Shown here one piece after another: positions 32,546 to 43,879 of a DNA stretch of 64,000 nt. Positions within the stretch are counted from its first letter, which is position 1. Every line of letters starts with the position of its first letter. The DNA is from Branchiostoma floridae (Eukaryota > Chordata > Leptocardii > Amphioxiformes > Branchiostomatidae), in the NCBI RefSeq assembly GCF_000003815.2, contig NW_023365706.1:1-64000 (forward strand). Reading direction: 5' to 3'. The translations under genes and the position numbers were made by a program. The notes beneath the pieces are model-generated. The model saw nothing but the letters and a program-made list of their open reading frames with translations, was not told the origin of the DNA and did not search any database.

Positions 32546-34640
32546 TCTACATGCTACAGTTTCAAAGGGATATCTGTGGGCATCATCGGCTTTTCCTTGA
32601 CAGGTTAGGCCTTTTTCTCAGCTGTTGATTCATTTGTCAAAATAACAGACCACACCGATATATACAGAGACTGGTTTAATAAAGGTACTAAGCTGTGTTG
32701 TTTTTAAGTTCATTTTTACTCCAATCAAATGTTGTAGCATTAGTAAACAACCATTAGATGTGCGGTCAGTCAACCCTCTAAATATATATGTCATCATTAC
32801 ACATTACTATAGGTTTTCTTACAGTTCTAGCAGCCTTTCTTACAACGTTTTAAAAGTTTTCTTACATCTTTCTTACAGCCTTTGTACAGCTTTCTTACAC
32901 CCTCTCTTACAGCCGTCTTGCAGTCTTTCTTAAAGCTTTCTTGTAGCCGTTTTTACATCCTTTCTTACATTACCTCCTTACAGTCTTTCTTAGAACTTTT
33001 TACATTCGGATTTTTCACCTAGACATTATTTACTGATCAGCATGTGGTAAAAACAGCGTTAAAAGATCCTGAAAACTTCTGGAATCCCACCAAGCAATAA
33101 AACAATAAAAGCACATCATATAGAATGTTATGAATCTTACATGTAGTTGTAAGTTTTAAAACTCTCAAAAAGCTGCATGTAGGTTATATTTTAAAAAAAA
33201 GTGAGTAAAATTAGTGTTGGTTGAATAATAGGAACCAGTATTCAACTAGACTCTCAAAACGAACAAAATATAGTTACGTCAATCAAATGTTGTAACATAA
33301 GTTAACAACCATTACGGTCAGTTAACCCCCTGAATATATATGTCAACATTACACATTACTATAGTTTTTTTTACAGATGTCTTACAACCTTTTCTTGCAG
33401 CTTTTCTTACAACATTCTATAATTTTTCTTACATCTTTCTTAAAGACTTTTTACAGCTTACTTACACCCTTTCTTACAGCCTTCTTGCAGGCTTTCTTAA
33501 AGCTTTCTTGTAGCCTTTCTTACATCTTGTCTTACATCTTTCTTACAGCCTTTTTACAACTTACTTACAAACTTTCTTACAGCTTTCTAACACACTTTCT
33601 TACAGCCTTCTTTCCGTCTTTCTGAAAGCTTTCTTGTAGCCTTTCATATATCCTTTCTTACATCTTTCTTACAGCTTACTTACACCCTTTCTTACAGCGT
33701 TCTTGCAGTCTTTCTTAAAGCTTTCTTGTAGCCTTTCTTATATCCTTTCTTACATCTTTCTTGCAGCCTTTTTACAGCTTACTTACAACTTCTTACAGCT
33801 TTCTTACAACCTTTCTTACAGCCTTCTTGCAGGCTTTCTTAAATCTTTCTTACAACCTTTCTTATATCCTTTCTTACATTCCTTCCTTACAGTATTTTTT
33901 AGCACTTTTTACCCCCTTTTCCTACAGCCTTTCTATGTACCATGTTAAAATTTTCACCAAGCTTTTCCATATTGATCAGCACATTATAGAAAAACTGCAG
34001 TACAACATCTTGCACACGTCAAAAGGTGCTTCGGTGGTGCTTACAATAAAAAAGACACATCATATATAATCACGATTATTAATATATAGAGTTGTAATTT
34101 AACCCTTGGTAAAAGAAAAACTCCATGTATGTTATTTGCTCTTGTACAATGCATCTTGTTTACTTCACGTTCCAATATATTTACATTGTTCTTACACCAT
34201 GTACAAAGGTCCTTACAAGTTATCAAACACACCAGTTCTTGATGTACAGTCTTAAGTTTTTCACTCAGCCTGTCTCGGCCAACCTTCCAGTCTTATTCTC
34301 CAGACGTAACTTAATATCTTGTTTTTTTTCGCTTCTTTCTAACCCCTTGGACCCTACCATGCCTACAAGGGGGGTATCTAAACCACATAACACTCTATGG
34401 TTAATCTGTTTATCTGATTAGTGAAATAAGGGAAAAAAGGTATTTTTAAAATATTCCTTTGTTGTCACTTCTTCTCTGTCTATGATGTATCGTGTACGCA
34501 TTAACAACCAAAACACTAAAAAGAATGAAATCCAAAGTGCGACAAACAATTTCCGATCACGTGCAACGTTCATTCAAGATTGAAGGGTTCTTATGTGTCA
34601 TTTCATGTGGTCAAGAACTCATGGTGAATTTTGATAAATT
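32546..34640. repeat. 3' flank duplicated block, copy 1 (with pyrimidine minisatellite)
   Basis: This block is a direct, nearly identical repeat of about 55000-57010; for example 33950-34560 and 56340-56950 differ at only a few positions by eye. From about 32815 to 33945 it is a degenerate ~12-15-bp tandem repeat of the type 'ctttcttacag(c/a)c' with variants ttgtag and ttgcag. Each block lies just 3' of the FReD terminal exon of a minus-strand gene. Open frames here are products of the repeat. Confidence 0.9.
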
Positions 34641-34707
34641 GACCATGTCATTAAGATAATTGTTGTTTAGATTGATAGATCCAGAACGGCGACAGAAAGT
34701 ATGTTGT

Positions 34708-37700
34708 TTATGGCCTGATTTTTATGGACACAGATTTCAGGGAGTAATCCACGCCTCTCCAGCCGTCCCACACCACACCTTGGAACCGCCCACAGGAGGT
34801 CCCACAGTTGCCCAGGTAGCGGCCGTTGAGGTAGGTGTTCCCGCAGCTCCCAAACCACCAGCCGCTCTGTCCGTACAGCTGAGAACAATGGTAGCTGCTG
34901 TAGGCGTCATTGTCCCTGTCCACAGTGGAGAACATCTGCCCGTTGTTGTAGTAATTCATGGAGTCTCCCGCGGTGCCTGAATACCCGGAAATGTGCAGCC
35001 GGTACCCGTCCGACTCACCGGATACACTAGGTGGAAATATTAATTAAACCAGCGATATTAATGGAACGATAAAGATTGTCATCATAAATTCATGTAATAA
35101 GCTACTACATAATAATTTGATTCAACGTATAGTAATCACACTGTTATTGGTTTAGGCTGCACCTTCATGTACACACACACACACACACACACACATACAT
35201 ATATTTATATGGCTATGTGTATGTCGCCGCCTCTACACATAGCCATAGTATTGTTAGTTTGTCTTGAAATGTTGTACATATTCTTTGTTTTTCATGTTTG
35301 TCCCTCTGTCATATGGGCCAGTGAGAGCCTGAAATAAAGAAATGATAATTTATATGTTTTTATATATATGAATACAAACGCATTGAACTGCAGAAATGAG
35401 AGCACAGACATTAACGAGTCGATCGGGCACTAAAATAGTATAACAACACACGTTTATACTCATAACTACATGCGCATATATGCATATAAACACACGTTTG
35501 CCATCACATAACCACACACACGCGCACACATGCATATAAACACACTTTAACCCTCATCCGACCCTTACATTTTTACGACGAATCTGACCGTATGGGGTCA
35601 TTTTTGACCCCATTTTGTTTTGCTCATAGACATATTTCTGTTGGCTTATTTTGTCATTATTATGCATTTACTGTTTCATCAATCTATGAAAAATAATTTG
35701 ACAAGTTTTGGTGTCAGTAATTATGACTCATTATCATAATTTATGCAGAAAATAAGGAGAAACCACCTTTTGCTCTAAAAATCTACAATACTCCACTTAC
35801 TGTAACAATGGTTTTGTCTCATAAATTTTTAAACAATAATTTTGATGCGACAACAATACTGATAGCATAATCATGTTATTTGACAAGAAAAGATATAATA
35901 TTTGTGAAGTGTAACGAATTTATTACTTAATTATGCACCATAGCCCGCCACCTAAACACATACATACAATAACTCTTGTATATTTTCCCGCAAATATCTT
36001 TCTTGTTGGTTCCTTCTGCACGTTCTGTCCATATATCGTTTCCTAATTCATTAGAAACATTTTCACTTTCATTAGCATAGGTAATTAGAGCTTATTATCG
36101 TAATTTATGCAGAATGTCGAAAAAAACGTGTTTTACACTAAAATACTATATTTCTTACGAAATATTCGTTGTTTATTCAACTAAGCAACTATAAGCTTGT
36201 TGCTGTAAAAGCAATGCTGAGGAATGCCTTTTATTTTATTGAAATTTCTTGATATTTACGTAATTAATAATTCATGATTGGCTGGGGTCATTTTTGACCC
36301 CACCGAACCACACACAGACTTTCAAGTATAGCTGATACAATAATGGTCAAAACTCGGTGAAAAATTGGTCGATGTTGTAAGACATATATACAAACAAATT
36401 CATGGAAGGAATTTTTTCTTCGATGAAAAATGTTGCTCTGGCAGATAGAAATATACATCTGGGGTCAAAAATGACCCCATACGGTCGGATGAGGGTTAAC
36501 ACTCACATAACCACACACACACACACGCACACATGCATATAAACACACTTATACACTCACATAACCACACACACACGCACACATGCATATAACACACTTA
36601 TACACTCACATAACCACACACACACGCACACATGCATATAGACACATGTATACGTGTCTAAAGGTGCTTTACTCATCTTAACACTTTTAACAGTTTTTTT
36701 TCTCATCTAATGCTTTACTTACCTGAATTTGTTCTATTCACCTGGAGCTCGAGGCGTTTCACTCACACGATGCTGTTTTACCCACCCATTAGTATTTAAA
36801 TCACCTGAACGTGTTTTACTCACTTGATGGTGTTTGACTCACCTGAAGGTTTTTTCACTCACGTGATGGTGTTTTATTCACTTAAAGGTGTTTTGCTCAC
36901 CTGAAGGTGTTTTACTCAATTTAAGGTATTTTACTCACCTGGAGGTGTTTCACTCACCTGAAAGTGTTTCGATCACCTAAAGGTGTTTTACTTACGTGAA
37001 GGTGGTTTACTCACCTGGAGGTGCTTTACTCACCTGGAGGTGTTTTACTCAATTTAAGGTATTTTACTCACCTGAAGGTGTTTCACTCACCTGAAAGTGT
37101 TTTAATCACCTAAAAGTGTGCTACTCACCTGAAGGTGTTTTACTCACCTTAAGATGTTTTACTCACCTGAAGGTGCTGTACTCTGCCCACCGTGACTCCC
37201 CTTGCCAGTCCAAAAGTTCAATCCTCAGGCGATAGTTCTTCTGATTGGTCAGGAGGTGGATGTTCTCGTTCCCCAGCCAGTACTCCCCATTCTTGTTCCC
37301 AAAGTCCAGTTTGTACTCCTCCCAGTTCCGGTTGAAGGGAACCGACCCGTCCTGCCGCCGCTGGATCACGGTCCAACCGCCTCCTGTGGGGAGAAAGTAA
37401 GGTTAGCAAATAGGACAGAAATGTAAGCACTCACGCACACATGTAGAATAAAAGGTTAGGAAATAGGAAAAAATGTAAGCAATTTGTTAGTGAAAGGGAA
37501 AATAGACATGCACACACATACATACAAACACATACACACACGCGCACAAATATGCATACAATAATCCATACACACATACGCCCGTACATGCACACGCACA
37601 CACTAACATACACACAAATACAAACACACACACACACACAGGCACAGACAGACACACACACACACAGAGACGCACACGCACACACATGTAGAATAAAAGG

Positions 37701-40700
37701 TAAAGGCATAACTTGCCATGTTTAGCAAAAAAAAACCTACCTGCGGTATCCATGTCACAGTACGCCTCCACATAAGTAGGGAGAATGCCGATTCTGTAGA
37801 CTCCACTTGTTGTCCATCCTGATGAATGGTACTCGGCACAGTCTTCCTCTAGAAAATGATTAAAAAAAAGAAAATCAAAGTGAACATTTGTTTTGAATTC
37901 CAAGAACCCTGTGCTAACAGACAGACCTCACTGCCCGTAGCGTTTCCAACCACCACCGGCCTTCAAGTGGATCGAGTTTTGCCAGTCAACTTTGAGTACC
38001 TCCAACTCCTTGAACGACACTTATGTATCAGGCCTCTTAGTGACTGATACATCTGACCACTTTCCTATTTTCTTTATAAAAACACTTGTAAGAGTAAAAA
38101 TAAAAAGCCATAAATGTAGTCATGGGGGGGGGGGGGGTATTGGGTGGGCCTGGCATCCAGGGGCTGAATTGCGAGGAGCTTACAATAAGCGGGGCTAAAT
38201 CGCAAGGGTCTGAAGCAAGCTGCCAATCAGCGCCACTCAGGTGATGTCAATACGACTGTCGCAAGTGGCTGGAGCCAGCTGCCATTCAGCGCCACTCAGG
38301 TGACCTCAATAGATAGTTATGCATAACCATTGGAAGCTTATGCATAGTTATACATAACACATGGGAACTTATGTATAATCATGCATAACCATTGAAAACT
38401 TATGTATAATTATGCATAACCATTGAAAACTTATGTATAATTATGCATAACCATTGAAAACTTATGCATAATTATACATAAAAATTGGAAACTTAGGCAT
38501 AATTATGTGCAGTTTTAACATTGATTGTCATGTTTTTATTTTATGACAATTATGACAAGTGCGAAACAAATTAATGAACAAGTAAACAGATATTTGTGAT
38601 ACTAAAAATGTTCCAGAATCGCATCACTGACAAACCATTACATTTACTGGATCAGAAGGCCATATCTCCCATTAGTTTTATTCAATACCAGCATAATAAG
38701 TAAATGGTATTAGTGAACAACTACGTAAAACATAACAGGCATATATGCACATGTACATGTAAGGACATTATTGATGAAGTAAAGAAGATGATACTGAATA
38801 CCACACATGTGTGCGTGCTTCATCTATGATAAAAATCATGTAGGTATGGGAATTGTTGATAAGGTAAATATAGCATTAATGAAGTAATGATAGTGACAGA
38901 CTTTCCTGCTGTTATACTACTGACGCTGCCATTATAAATCATACATTTGACAGCAAAAAACCTACCTGGCAACGTGTAAAGACGCTGCTCCAAGGCGGCG
39001 GTTCGGTTTCGTTCCTTGTCCAGGTCGAGTTTCAAGGCATCAACAAAGGCAGACATATTGTCCTGGTCGCGCTTCATGGCGTCAACAGTAATTGACAGTT
39101 GGCGCAAGGCGTCAACAGCGGTGGACATGTTGACTTGGTTGCGCTTCAAGGCGTCAACAGCGGTGGACATGTTGACTTGGTTGCGCTTCAAGGCGTCAAC
39201 AGTAGTGGACAGTTGGCGCATGTCGTCTTGGTCACATTTCAAGGCGTCAACAGCAGTGGACGTGTTGTCTTGGTTGCTCTTCAAGGTGTCAACAGTGGTG
39301 GATAGTTCAGATATCCCCTACAAACGTATAGACGTATAAATGTACGTCAGACCAAACGTTAAAAAACAATATGAAAAAACAGAAAGATATCGCTTGATGG
39401 ACTCAATAGACAGAACAGAAGTTGTGTCAGAAAAATTGCTTTACAACAGGCCTTTATGATACGAGAGTGTTTGTTTACCCCATTGTTGATGAACGCCAGG
39501 AGGGCAAATACCATAGCAACCAGGCTAAGCAGCACAGCAATACCCACGGCCATGTATATAAGCTGGGAGCGGATGGAGCTACAGAGAGCACAGCGGCCGC
39601 TTGCTCCACCCGGATACGTGCGGTCTGTTAGAAAACAAGAGAATTTAAAACAACGAAAACTTTGAACTTTAATTTCAACACGAAAATCAAACACGAGGGG
39701 TCAGATTGTCCAACTTCAGTCTTTGTCAAAGGCATACAAAGACTGAGAAAGACAGTCGCAAATTTGGGTTAGTCCAATTTTCCTGCTGGAAATTACGTAT
39801 ACAGCTTAGTTTTCATGCAAAATAGGCAAATCAAAAATACACAGTACAAAAAAGTACATTACAACCGTCTGCCTAAAGAAAAAAGTTTGATTATTGTATG
39901 ATGTGCTCTTTGAACTTTTTGGATCGTTTGTTGTTGTCTGATAATTAAGATGACGTCGATAGTTTGCTTAAGAAATCAGAATTGTCTGTATTGCATTTGC
40001 AGTCGAGTTGGTGTCATTTCGTAACAAGACAGCTAAAGCTTGTACAGCACCTTCGCGACTCAGGAACGTAATCAGCTTGTTATCGTACGGCAATCGTACG
40101 ACGAATCTGACAAAGGATTATAAAGTCTTGCCTGCTCCGGGGGCGTACATAGGGTTGGGTATACTCGCAGCGGCGTCGGCACGTGTCTTCCAATCAGTCT
40201 GCTGCATGGGTGTGGTGCCTGGAGGAAAATTAGAAAATTAAAATGGCGTCGATAAACTTACTTGACTCCCCTTGAAATTGAAGTACAAGTATGTTAATGT
40301 AGACATATCATCTTACCACCTGCTGCTTCCCGAGAACGGTTTCGGTCACCCTGTACGTGCCTGGGTTTACAAGTGCCGCGTCTGCTCCTGTCATTACTTC
40401 GTGGGACTGAAGTGCCAGCATCATTCCCGGAAGTGCCAGCATCATTCCCGGAAGTGCCAGTATCATTCCCGGAAGTGCCAGTATCATTCCCGGATATGCC
40501 AGCATCATTCGCGGAAGTGCCAGCATCATTCCCGGAAGTGCCAGCATCATTCCCGGAAGTGCCAGCATCATTCCCGGAAGTGCCAGCATCATTCCCGGAA
40601 GTGTCAGCATCATTCCCGGAAGTGCCAGTATCATTCCCGGAAGTGCCAGTATCATTCCCGGATATGCCAGCATCATTCCCGGAAGTGCCAGCATCATTCC

Positions 40701-41564
40701 CGGATGTGCCAGCATTATTCCCGGAAGTGCAAGCAGCTCCTCTTCACTATCATCATCAGCATCTTTGTCCTGATATGCAACGGCATATGGCTCCATCATA
40801 GCTGGTTGATGGTCAATATTATCATCAGCATCCTCCTCCTGATTTCTGACTGCATCTGGCTCCATGCTAGCTGGTCTCAAGTCAGTATCAGGATCCATGC
40901 CCTTCAGGTCATACCCGTACACCGGGTTGGAGGCGTATTGTGCACGCATGGGGTCAGAGGGCCACGGGTTGTACATGTGCTCGTACGTGAGGTTAGGTTG
41001 GGGGTTTATGGGCACGGAGGCTTCGTTTGGAGGATGTGGAGACTCGCGCATGGTACCGCCGCCCCCGGAAAGGGCTGGAGCCTCAGCACTGTTCTCGGCT
41101 CTATCACGTCCTGCTAAGTGAACTGGCAAATCTTCTTTGCTGGTTGAAGCCACTATTTGTTTCTGAATGGGCGCCTTGGTCTTGGTATCTTTCGAACGTG
41201 TCTTCATCGCAAGGGCATGGCACATGTATGTATCGCTGTTTGGTTGAATAGTCTGCTTTCCCTGTCTGCTCTGGGTTGCAGCTTTACCTTTATAAGGCAT
41301 GGTCATGGAAGTGGCAGCATCATTCCCGGAAATGCCAGCAGCTCCTCTTTCTTGTGACAGGCTAAAGTCATCATCAGCATCTTTGTCCTGATATGCAACA
41401 GCATATGGCTCCATCATAGCTGGTTGATGGTCAATATCGTCATCAGCATCCTCCTCCTGATTTCTGATGGCAGCTGGCTCCACGCTAGCCGGTCGCAAGT
41501 CAGTATCAGGATCCGTGCCCTTCAGGTCATACCCGTACACCGGGTTGGAGGCCGGCAGTTCCAT
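34708..41564 (-). CDS. Type II transmembrane fibrinogen-domain (FReD) protein
   Basis: Exons in transcription order: 41564-40317, 40218-40132, 39624-39479, 39317-38966, 37848-37741, 37383-37167, 35026-34708; about 820 residues. Domains: a long hydrophilic N-terminal tail with NPVYGYD twice and NPMYAP once; a hydrophobic helix (LIYMAVGIAV...ALLAFI) with no signal peptide before it, so type II; a coiled coil of repeated STAVDALKRNQVNM units; then a full FReD ([76 protein letters not shown]). The architecture resembles FIBCD1-type acetyl-group-binding receptors, so endocytic pattern recognition is a reasonable inference. From exon 2 on, phases agree. Exon 1 in its ATG frame ends in phase 0 although exon 2 needs phase 1 (see findings). 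The exon 2 donor is GC, not GT. Confidence 0.85.
35551..36495. mobile_element. piggyBac-type non-autonomous element with TTAA duplication
   Basis: The ends ccctcatccgacc... and ...ggtcggatgaggg are inverted complements, each flanked by TTAA (35547-35550, 36496-36499). Subterminal 'tggggtcatttttgacccca' and its inverted copy strengthen the termini, and one more 'ggggtcatttttgacccc' lies at about 36285. CCCT termini with TTAA targets are the piggyBac signature. The 945 bp have no transposase. It lies in the gene 1 intron between the last two FReD exons and is absent from the matching gene 2 intron. Confidence 0.9.
36725..37166 (-). repeat. Donor-bearing 19-bp minisatellite next to gene 1 FReD exon
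   Basis: On the minus strand the exon ends ACCTTCAG|GTGAGTAAAAC. The unit gtgagtaaaacaccttcag (19 bp) is then repeated about twenty times into the intron with small changes, each copy restating cag|gtgag(t/c). Gene 2 has the same array in shorter form at 57655-57733. Confidence 0.95.
37495..37690. repeat. CA-rich microsatellite in gene 1 FReD intron
   Basis: Imperfect (CA)n between the two FReD exons at 37383 and 37741; the matching gene 2 intron has the same tract at 58020-58265, so it predates the duplication. Confidence 0.9.
38137..38310 (-). repeat. Dispersed repeat, copy 3 (inverted, partly duplicated)
   Basis: The reverse-complement relative of the 1393 and 29476 repeats: 'attgggtgggcctggcatcc', 'gaggagcttacaataagcgg'. 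The terminal 'gccactcaggtga' part is present twice. It lies in an intron of gene 1, preceded by a G run. Confidence 0.7.
38320..38510. repeat. 31-bp tandem repeat in gene 1 intron
   Basis: Six to seven copies of 'taattatgcataaccattga' + 'aaacttatgta', the central ones identical. Rich in self-complementary 'tatgcata'. Confidence 0.9.
40308..41564 (-). CDS. Gene 1 exon 1: cytoplasmic tail with internal duplication and 21-bp repeats
   Basis: From ATG 41564 the frame gives an acidic, Met/Pro-rich tail. Residues about 5-66 (NPVYGYDLKG...DKDADDD) are repeated almost exactly at 211-272. NPVY fits the NPxY clathrin-adaptor/PTB docking motif. Residues ~277-390 are 21-bp tandem repeats read as LPGMMLA in this frame. 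After the first 62-residue block there is a single repeat-like unit read in another frame (GNDAATS). A strong donor GTG|GTAAGA ends the exon at 40317. The start is chosen because it precedes the first conserved block; an upstream exon cannot be excluded. Because the 21-bp repeat is open in several frames on both strands, openness alone is weak evidence here. Confidence 0.6.
   Translation of the reverse strand: MELPASNPVYGYDLKGTDPDTDLRPASVEPAAIRNQEEDADDDIDHQPAMMEPYAVAYQDKDADDDFSLSQERGAAGISGNDAATSMTMPYKGKAATQSRQGKQTIQPNSDTYMCHALAMKTRSKDTKTKAPIQKQIVASTSKEDLPVHLAGRDRAENSAEAPALSGGGGTMRESPHPPNEASVPINPQPNLTYEHMYNPWPSDPMRAQYASNPVYGYDLKGMDPDTDLRPASMEPDAVRNQEEDADDNIDHQPAMMEPYAVAYQDKDADDDSEEELLALPGIMLAHPGMMLALPGMMLAYPGMILALPGMILALPGMMLTLPGMMLALPGMMLALPGMMLALPGMMLALPRMMLAYPGMILALPGMILALPGMMLALPGMMLALQSHEVMTGADAALVNPGTYRVTETVLGKQQVVR
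40385..40735 (-). repeat. 21-bp coding minisatellite in gene 1 exon 1
   Basis: About sixteen copies of 'cattcccggaagtgccagcat' (plus-strand orientation) with single-base variants (gtatcatt, gatatgcc, gcggaag). The period is a multiple of three, so length changes keep frame. A lone relative is found at 41310-41340 after the duplicated upstream block. Confidence 0.95.
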
Positions 41565-43080
41565 TTCTCAGTTACCAATGTCACGTGTTGCAGTATTCCT
41601 ATAATGGACCAAAGTGGGTTTAGACGATTTCCAAATTAATTATGCAAATTTTGCGTGGCAGGCTCGACAGGTAGTTGCCAAATATAGACAGATAACATGC
41701 CGAACAAGTTGTCTGATTGCAACTCATATTCGATCAATGAACTCACATCTACCAATGATGATAGCGATTGTCTATGGTACCTGCATGCCGAATATCATTT
41801 TACTCCTCTGAAAAGGGCTAGGGGCGGGAGCCCAAGCCTTTTCCCTTACATTAAAAGCTATGTGCCTCTCAAAAATCAGGAGCACAACACATCCAAGGCA
41901 AAAGATACAAAAATCGGTGATGCTGCAGTACTAAGGTCAACCACAATGGGGCCTAATATCGACCTTGAACGCTGCGTCAAAACACCTACCCACATACTAA
42001 ATATCATCACAATGCATCCTGAGGTTCTTAGTACAATCCGTTCTTGCTCGGGGTGCACGCACACACACAGATACACGGAGCCAAAACTATACCTCCATTT
42101 TGCATGTAGGTATTAAATGATTATCAAACACGTAAAGAAAACGTTCAGCATTACATAGAGCCGTCGAAACACAGAAAAAGCCTGAAAGTACCACTGAAAT
42201 ATTTATATATAGCCCCTGGCCGATTCTCCTGCCTGGATATTACACTGTTACAATTAACCAATCGCACCAGCTTACCCGTTCCTCTTATGTGCAAACCAAA
42301 TCGTCAAGGCAACCGACTAATAAGAACTGCATGATTTAGTCAAATTGAGAGAAGCCACAGCACATCATGTGAAACGCACCGCATACTCCATCCATTTGCT
42401 CTCAAGAAAATTTCGGCCCTTGTAATTCCCTCCCGATCTGCCAACGTATATAACCGCTCTTGTCTGCGTCCATACCACAGGACACTGACTCAGCCCACTC
42501 CATCTTTGTTTCAATCCATTTCTAAGCTTTAAAACACAATCAAGTACCAAATTGTACCGTAGACACAACAGAAAGTCGTTCATACTGGATCACATAAAGT
42601 TCATGTTTTCATAACTTTCATTATTAGATATAACGCGCTGCAGCAATCTCTCCCAGCCTGGGGGCTGAAATTCCGCGGCACAATAAGAATTCATTTCTGC
42701 AAGGACATTCTATACTACGTTTTTTAATGTTATTGATTTCCGCCAGGCTCATGAGCTCAAATTCATGATTTGACTTTTCCTGCTGGCTTTAATTGACCTT
42801 ATCATGTTTGTATTTTACTGAACTTATTCATTTTTTTCTATGCGGTGGTTAAATTTACTATTTCTAGACGTGATTTCTGCATGGGCAAGCTTTTTAGCAT
42901 GCATTTGGACTGGAATACATTTTACACCCTTCTTGGGCTGTTGACTTAGACTCTAATGTTCAATTGTGAATTGGTCAGCCTGTCTATGAATAACAATAAC
43001 AATACACATAACATAGACCATCATGTCTGCTGACTATGCAAATCATTGTTTCAATTTAAACAACGCGCGATTTGGACCAA
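41565..43080. other. Upstream region of gene 1
   Basis: No exon was recognised. The block 42240-42440 ('attaaccaatcgcaccagct', 'ggcaaccgactaataag', 'tttagtcaaattgagagaag') recurs in direct orientation at about 52105-52270. Duplicated DNA upstream of duplicated genes may hold promoter sequence, but no core promoter can be named with confidence; 'gtatataacc' at 42445-42455 is TATA-like on the plus strand only. Confidence 0.45.
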
Positions 43081-43119
43081 TCAGTACTCGCGCTCCTAAT
43101 TCAAATCTAGTCTGTCATC

Positions 43120-43875
43120 ATTTGGTGATCGTAGCTTGCTTGGGTGTGGACCTGCTACAGCTCCAACGTATAACTCAGCCCAGGGGACGCAGAATATACT
43201 AGTAATGGCTCCAGGACACAAACACCGTACGGTCATTAAGAACAACAAAGCCTTGAGCCTGGCCGGTCGGTCGACTATTGCTGCCCTGGACAAGAATTGG
43301 ATCACCCTGCTTATTGAAGGAAAGCGCTAGCCGGCCAATGGATACCCTGTGAAGCCAGAACTCCTAAGAGCCAGCGCGCAAAGGTTTACCAATCCCCGCG
43401 CCCCGGGCCCAAAGCACCCGCCCGTCTGCCGATCCAGCTAGCAACTATCGCTTTGCCTCTCGGAGAAGCAAGCGATAGTCGGGGGTCGACGTAAGTGGGG
43501 CCAGCTGGTAGTGCGGGCGCGCGTTGGGCAGGCGGGGATCGGTATTCTCGTTACCCAGTTTGGTTTCCTAGAGTAGGCAAGGGAGCGCAGCGGTGTAACT
43601 CCCCGGGCCCCTAGCAACATGCCCCGATTTACGGGGCATGTATCTCCTTCAACCCTGAACGAAAGCCTACGTAGTTCAAGATCGTTTCCAGATGACCTGG
43701 AGGCCTGAGACATCTGAATGGATGGAACTGGACGAAGAATGCAGAAAGCAAGATGTTCTACTGTCCCAGGAGTGAATGCATCACGCCGAGATATAGAGGG
43801 TGGAGCTAAACATGGCATATTTGATTGCGTGCATGTACAAAGATTGGAACACAACAACGGCTGGCCATAAAAAAA
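43120..43875 (+). other. GC-rich island with two perfect hairpins and an A-run
   Basis: In AT-rich surroundings this block is markedly GC-rich. It contains a 10-bp stem (actatcgctt/aagcgatagt, 43444-43479, with further pairing inside) and a 9-bp stem with 5-base loop (catgccccg attta cggggcatg, 43618-43640). It ends near 'ccataaaaaaaaac' (43865-43876), which could be a retroposed A-tail. A short frame from ATG 43205 reads MAPGHKHRTVIKNNKALSLA and stops at 43330. Identity unknown; a retroposed structured RNA is one possibility. Confidence 0.4.
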
Positions 43876-43879
43876 AACA

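Noticed and set aside
33377-34069. Phe/Leu/Ser-rich frames in the 'tttcttacag' array and its twin at 56154
   Set aside because: Short-period pyrimidine repeat with no start context, splice structure or family resemblance.
34041-34232. 63-codon minus-strand frame identical at 56434-56625
   Set aside because: Identity is explained by the recent DNA duplication of the whole flank; no independent sign of coding.
38992-39320. Plus-strand frames opposite the gene 1 coiled coil
   Set aside because: Mirror of the repetitive coiled-coil coding sequence; splice sites and phases support the minus strand only.
40272-41117. 281-codon plus-strand frame with KCQHHSR repeats
   Set aside because: Antisense reading of the 21-bp minisatellite in gene 1 exon 1; the minus strand connects by splice sites and domain order, the plus strand does not.
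43438-43857. 139-codon minus-strand frame in the GC-rich island
   Set aside because: GC-rich DNA favours chance open frames; no recognisable domain and it overlaps the hairpins.
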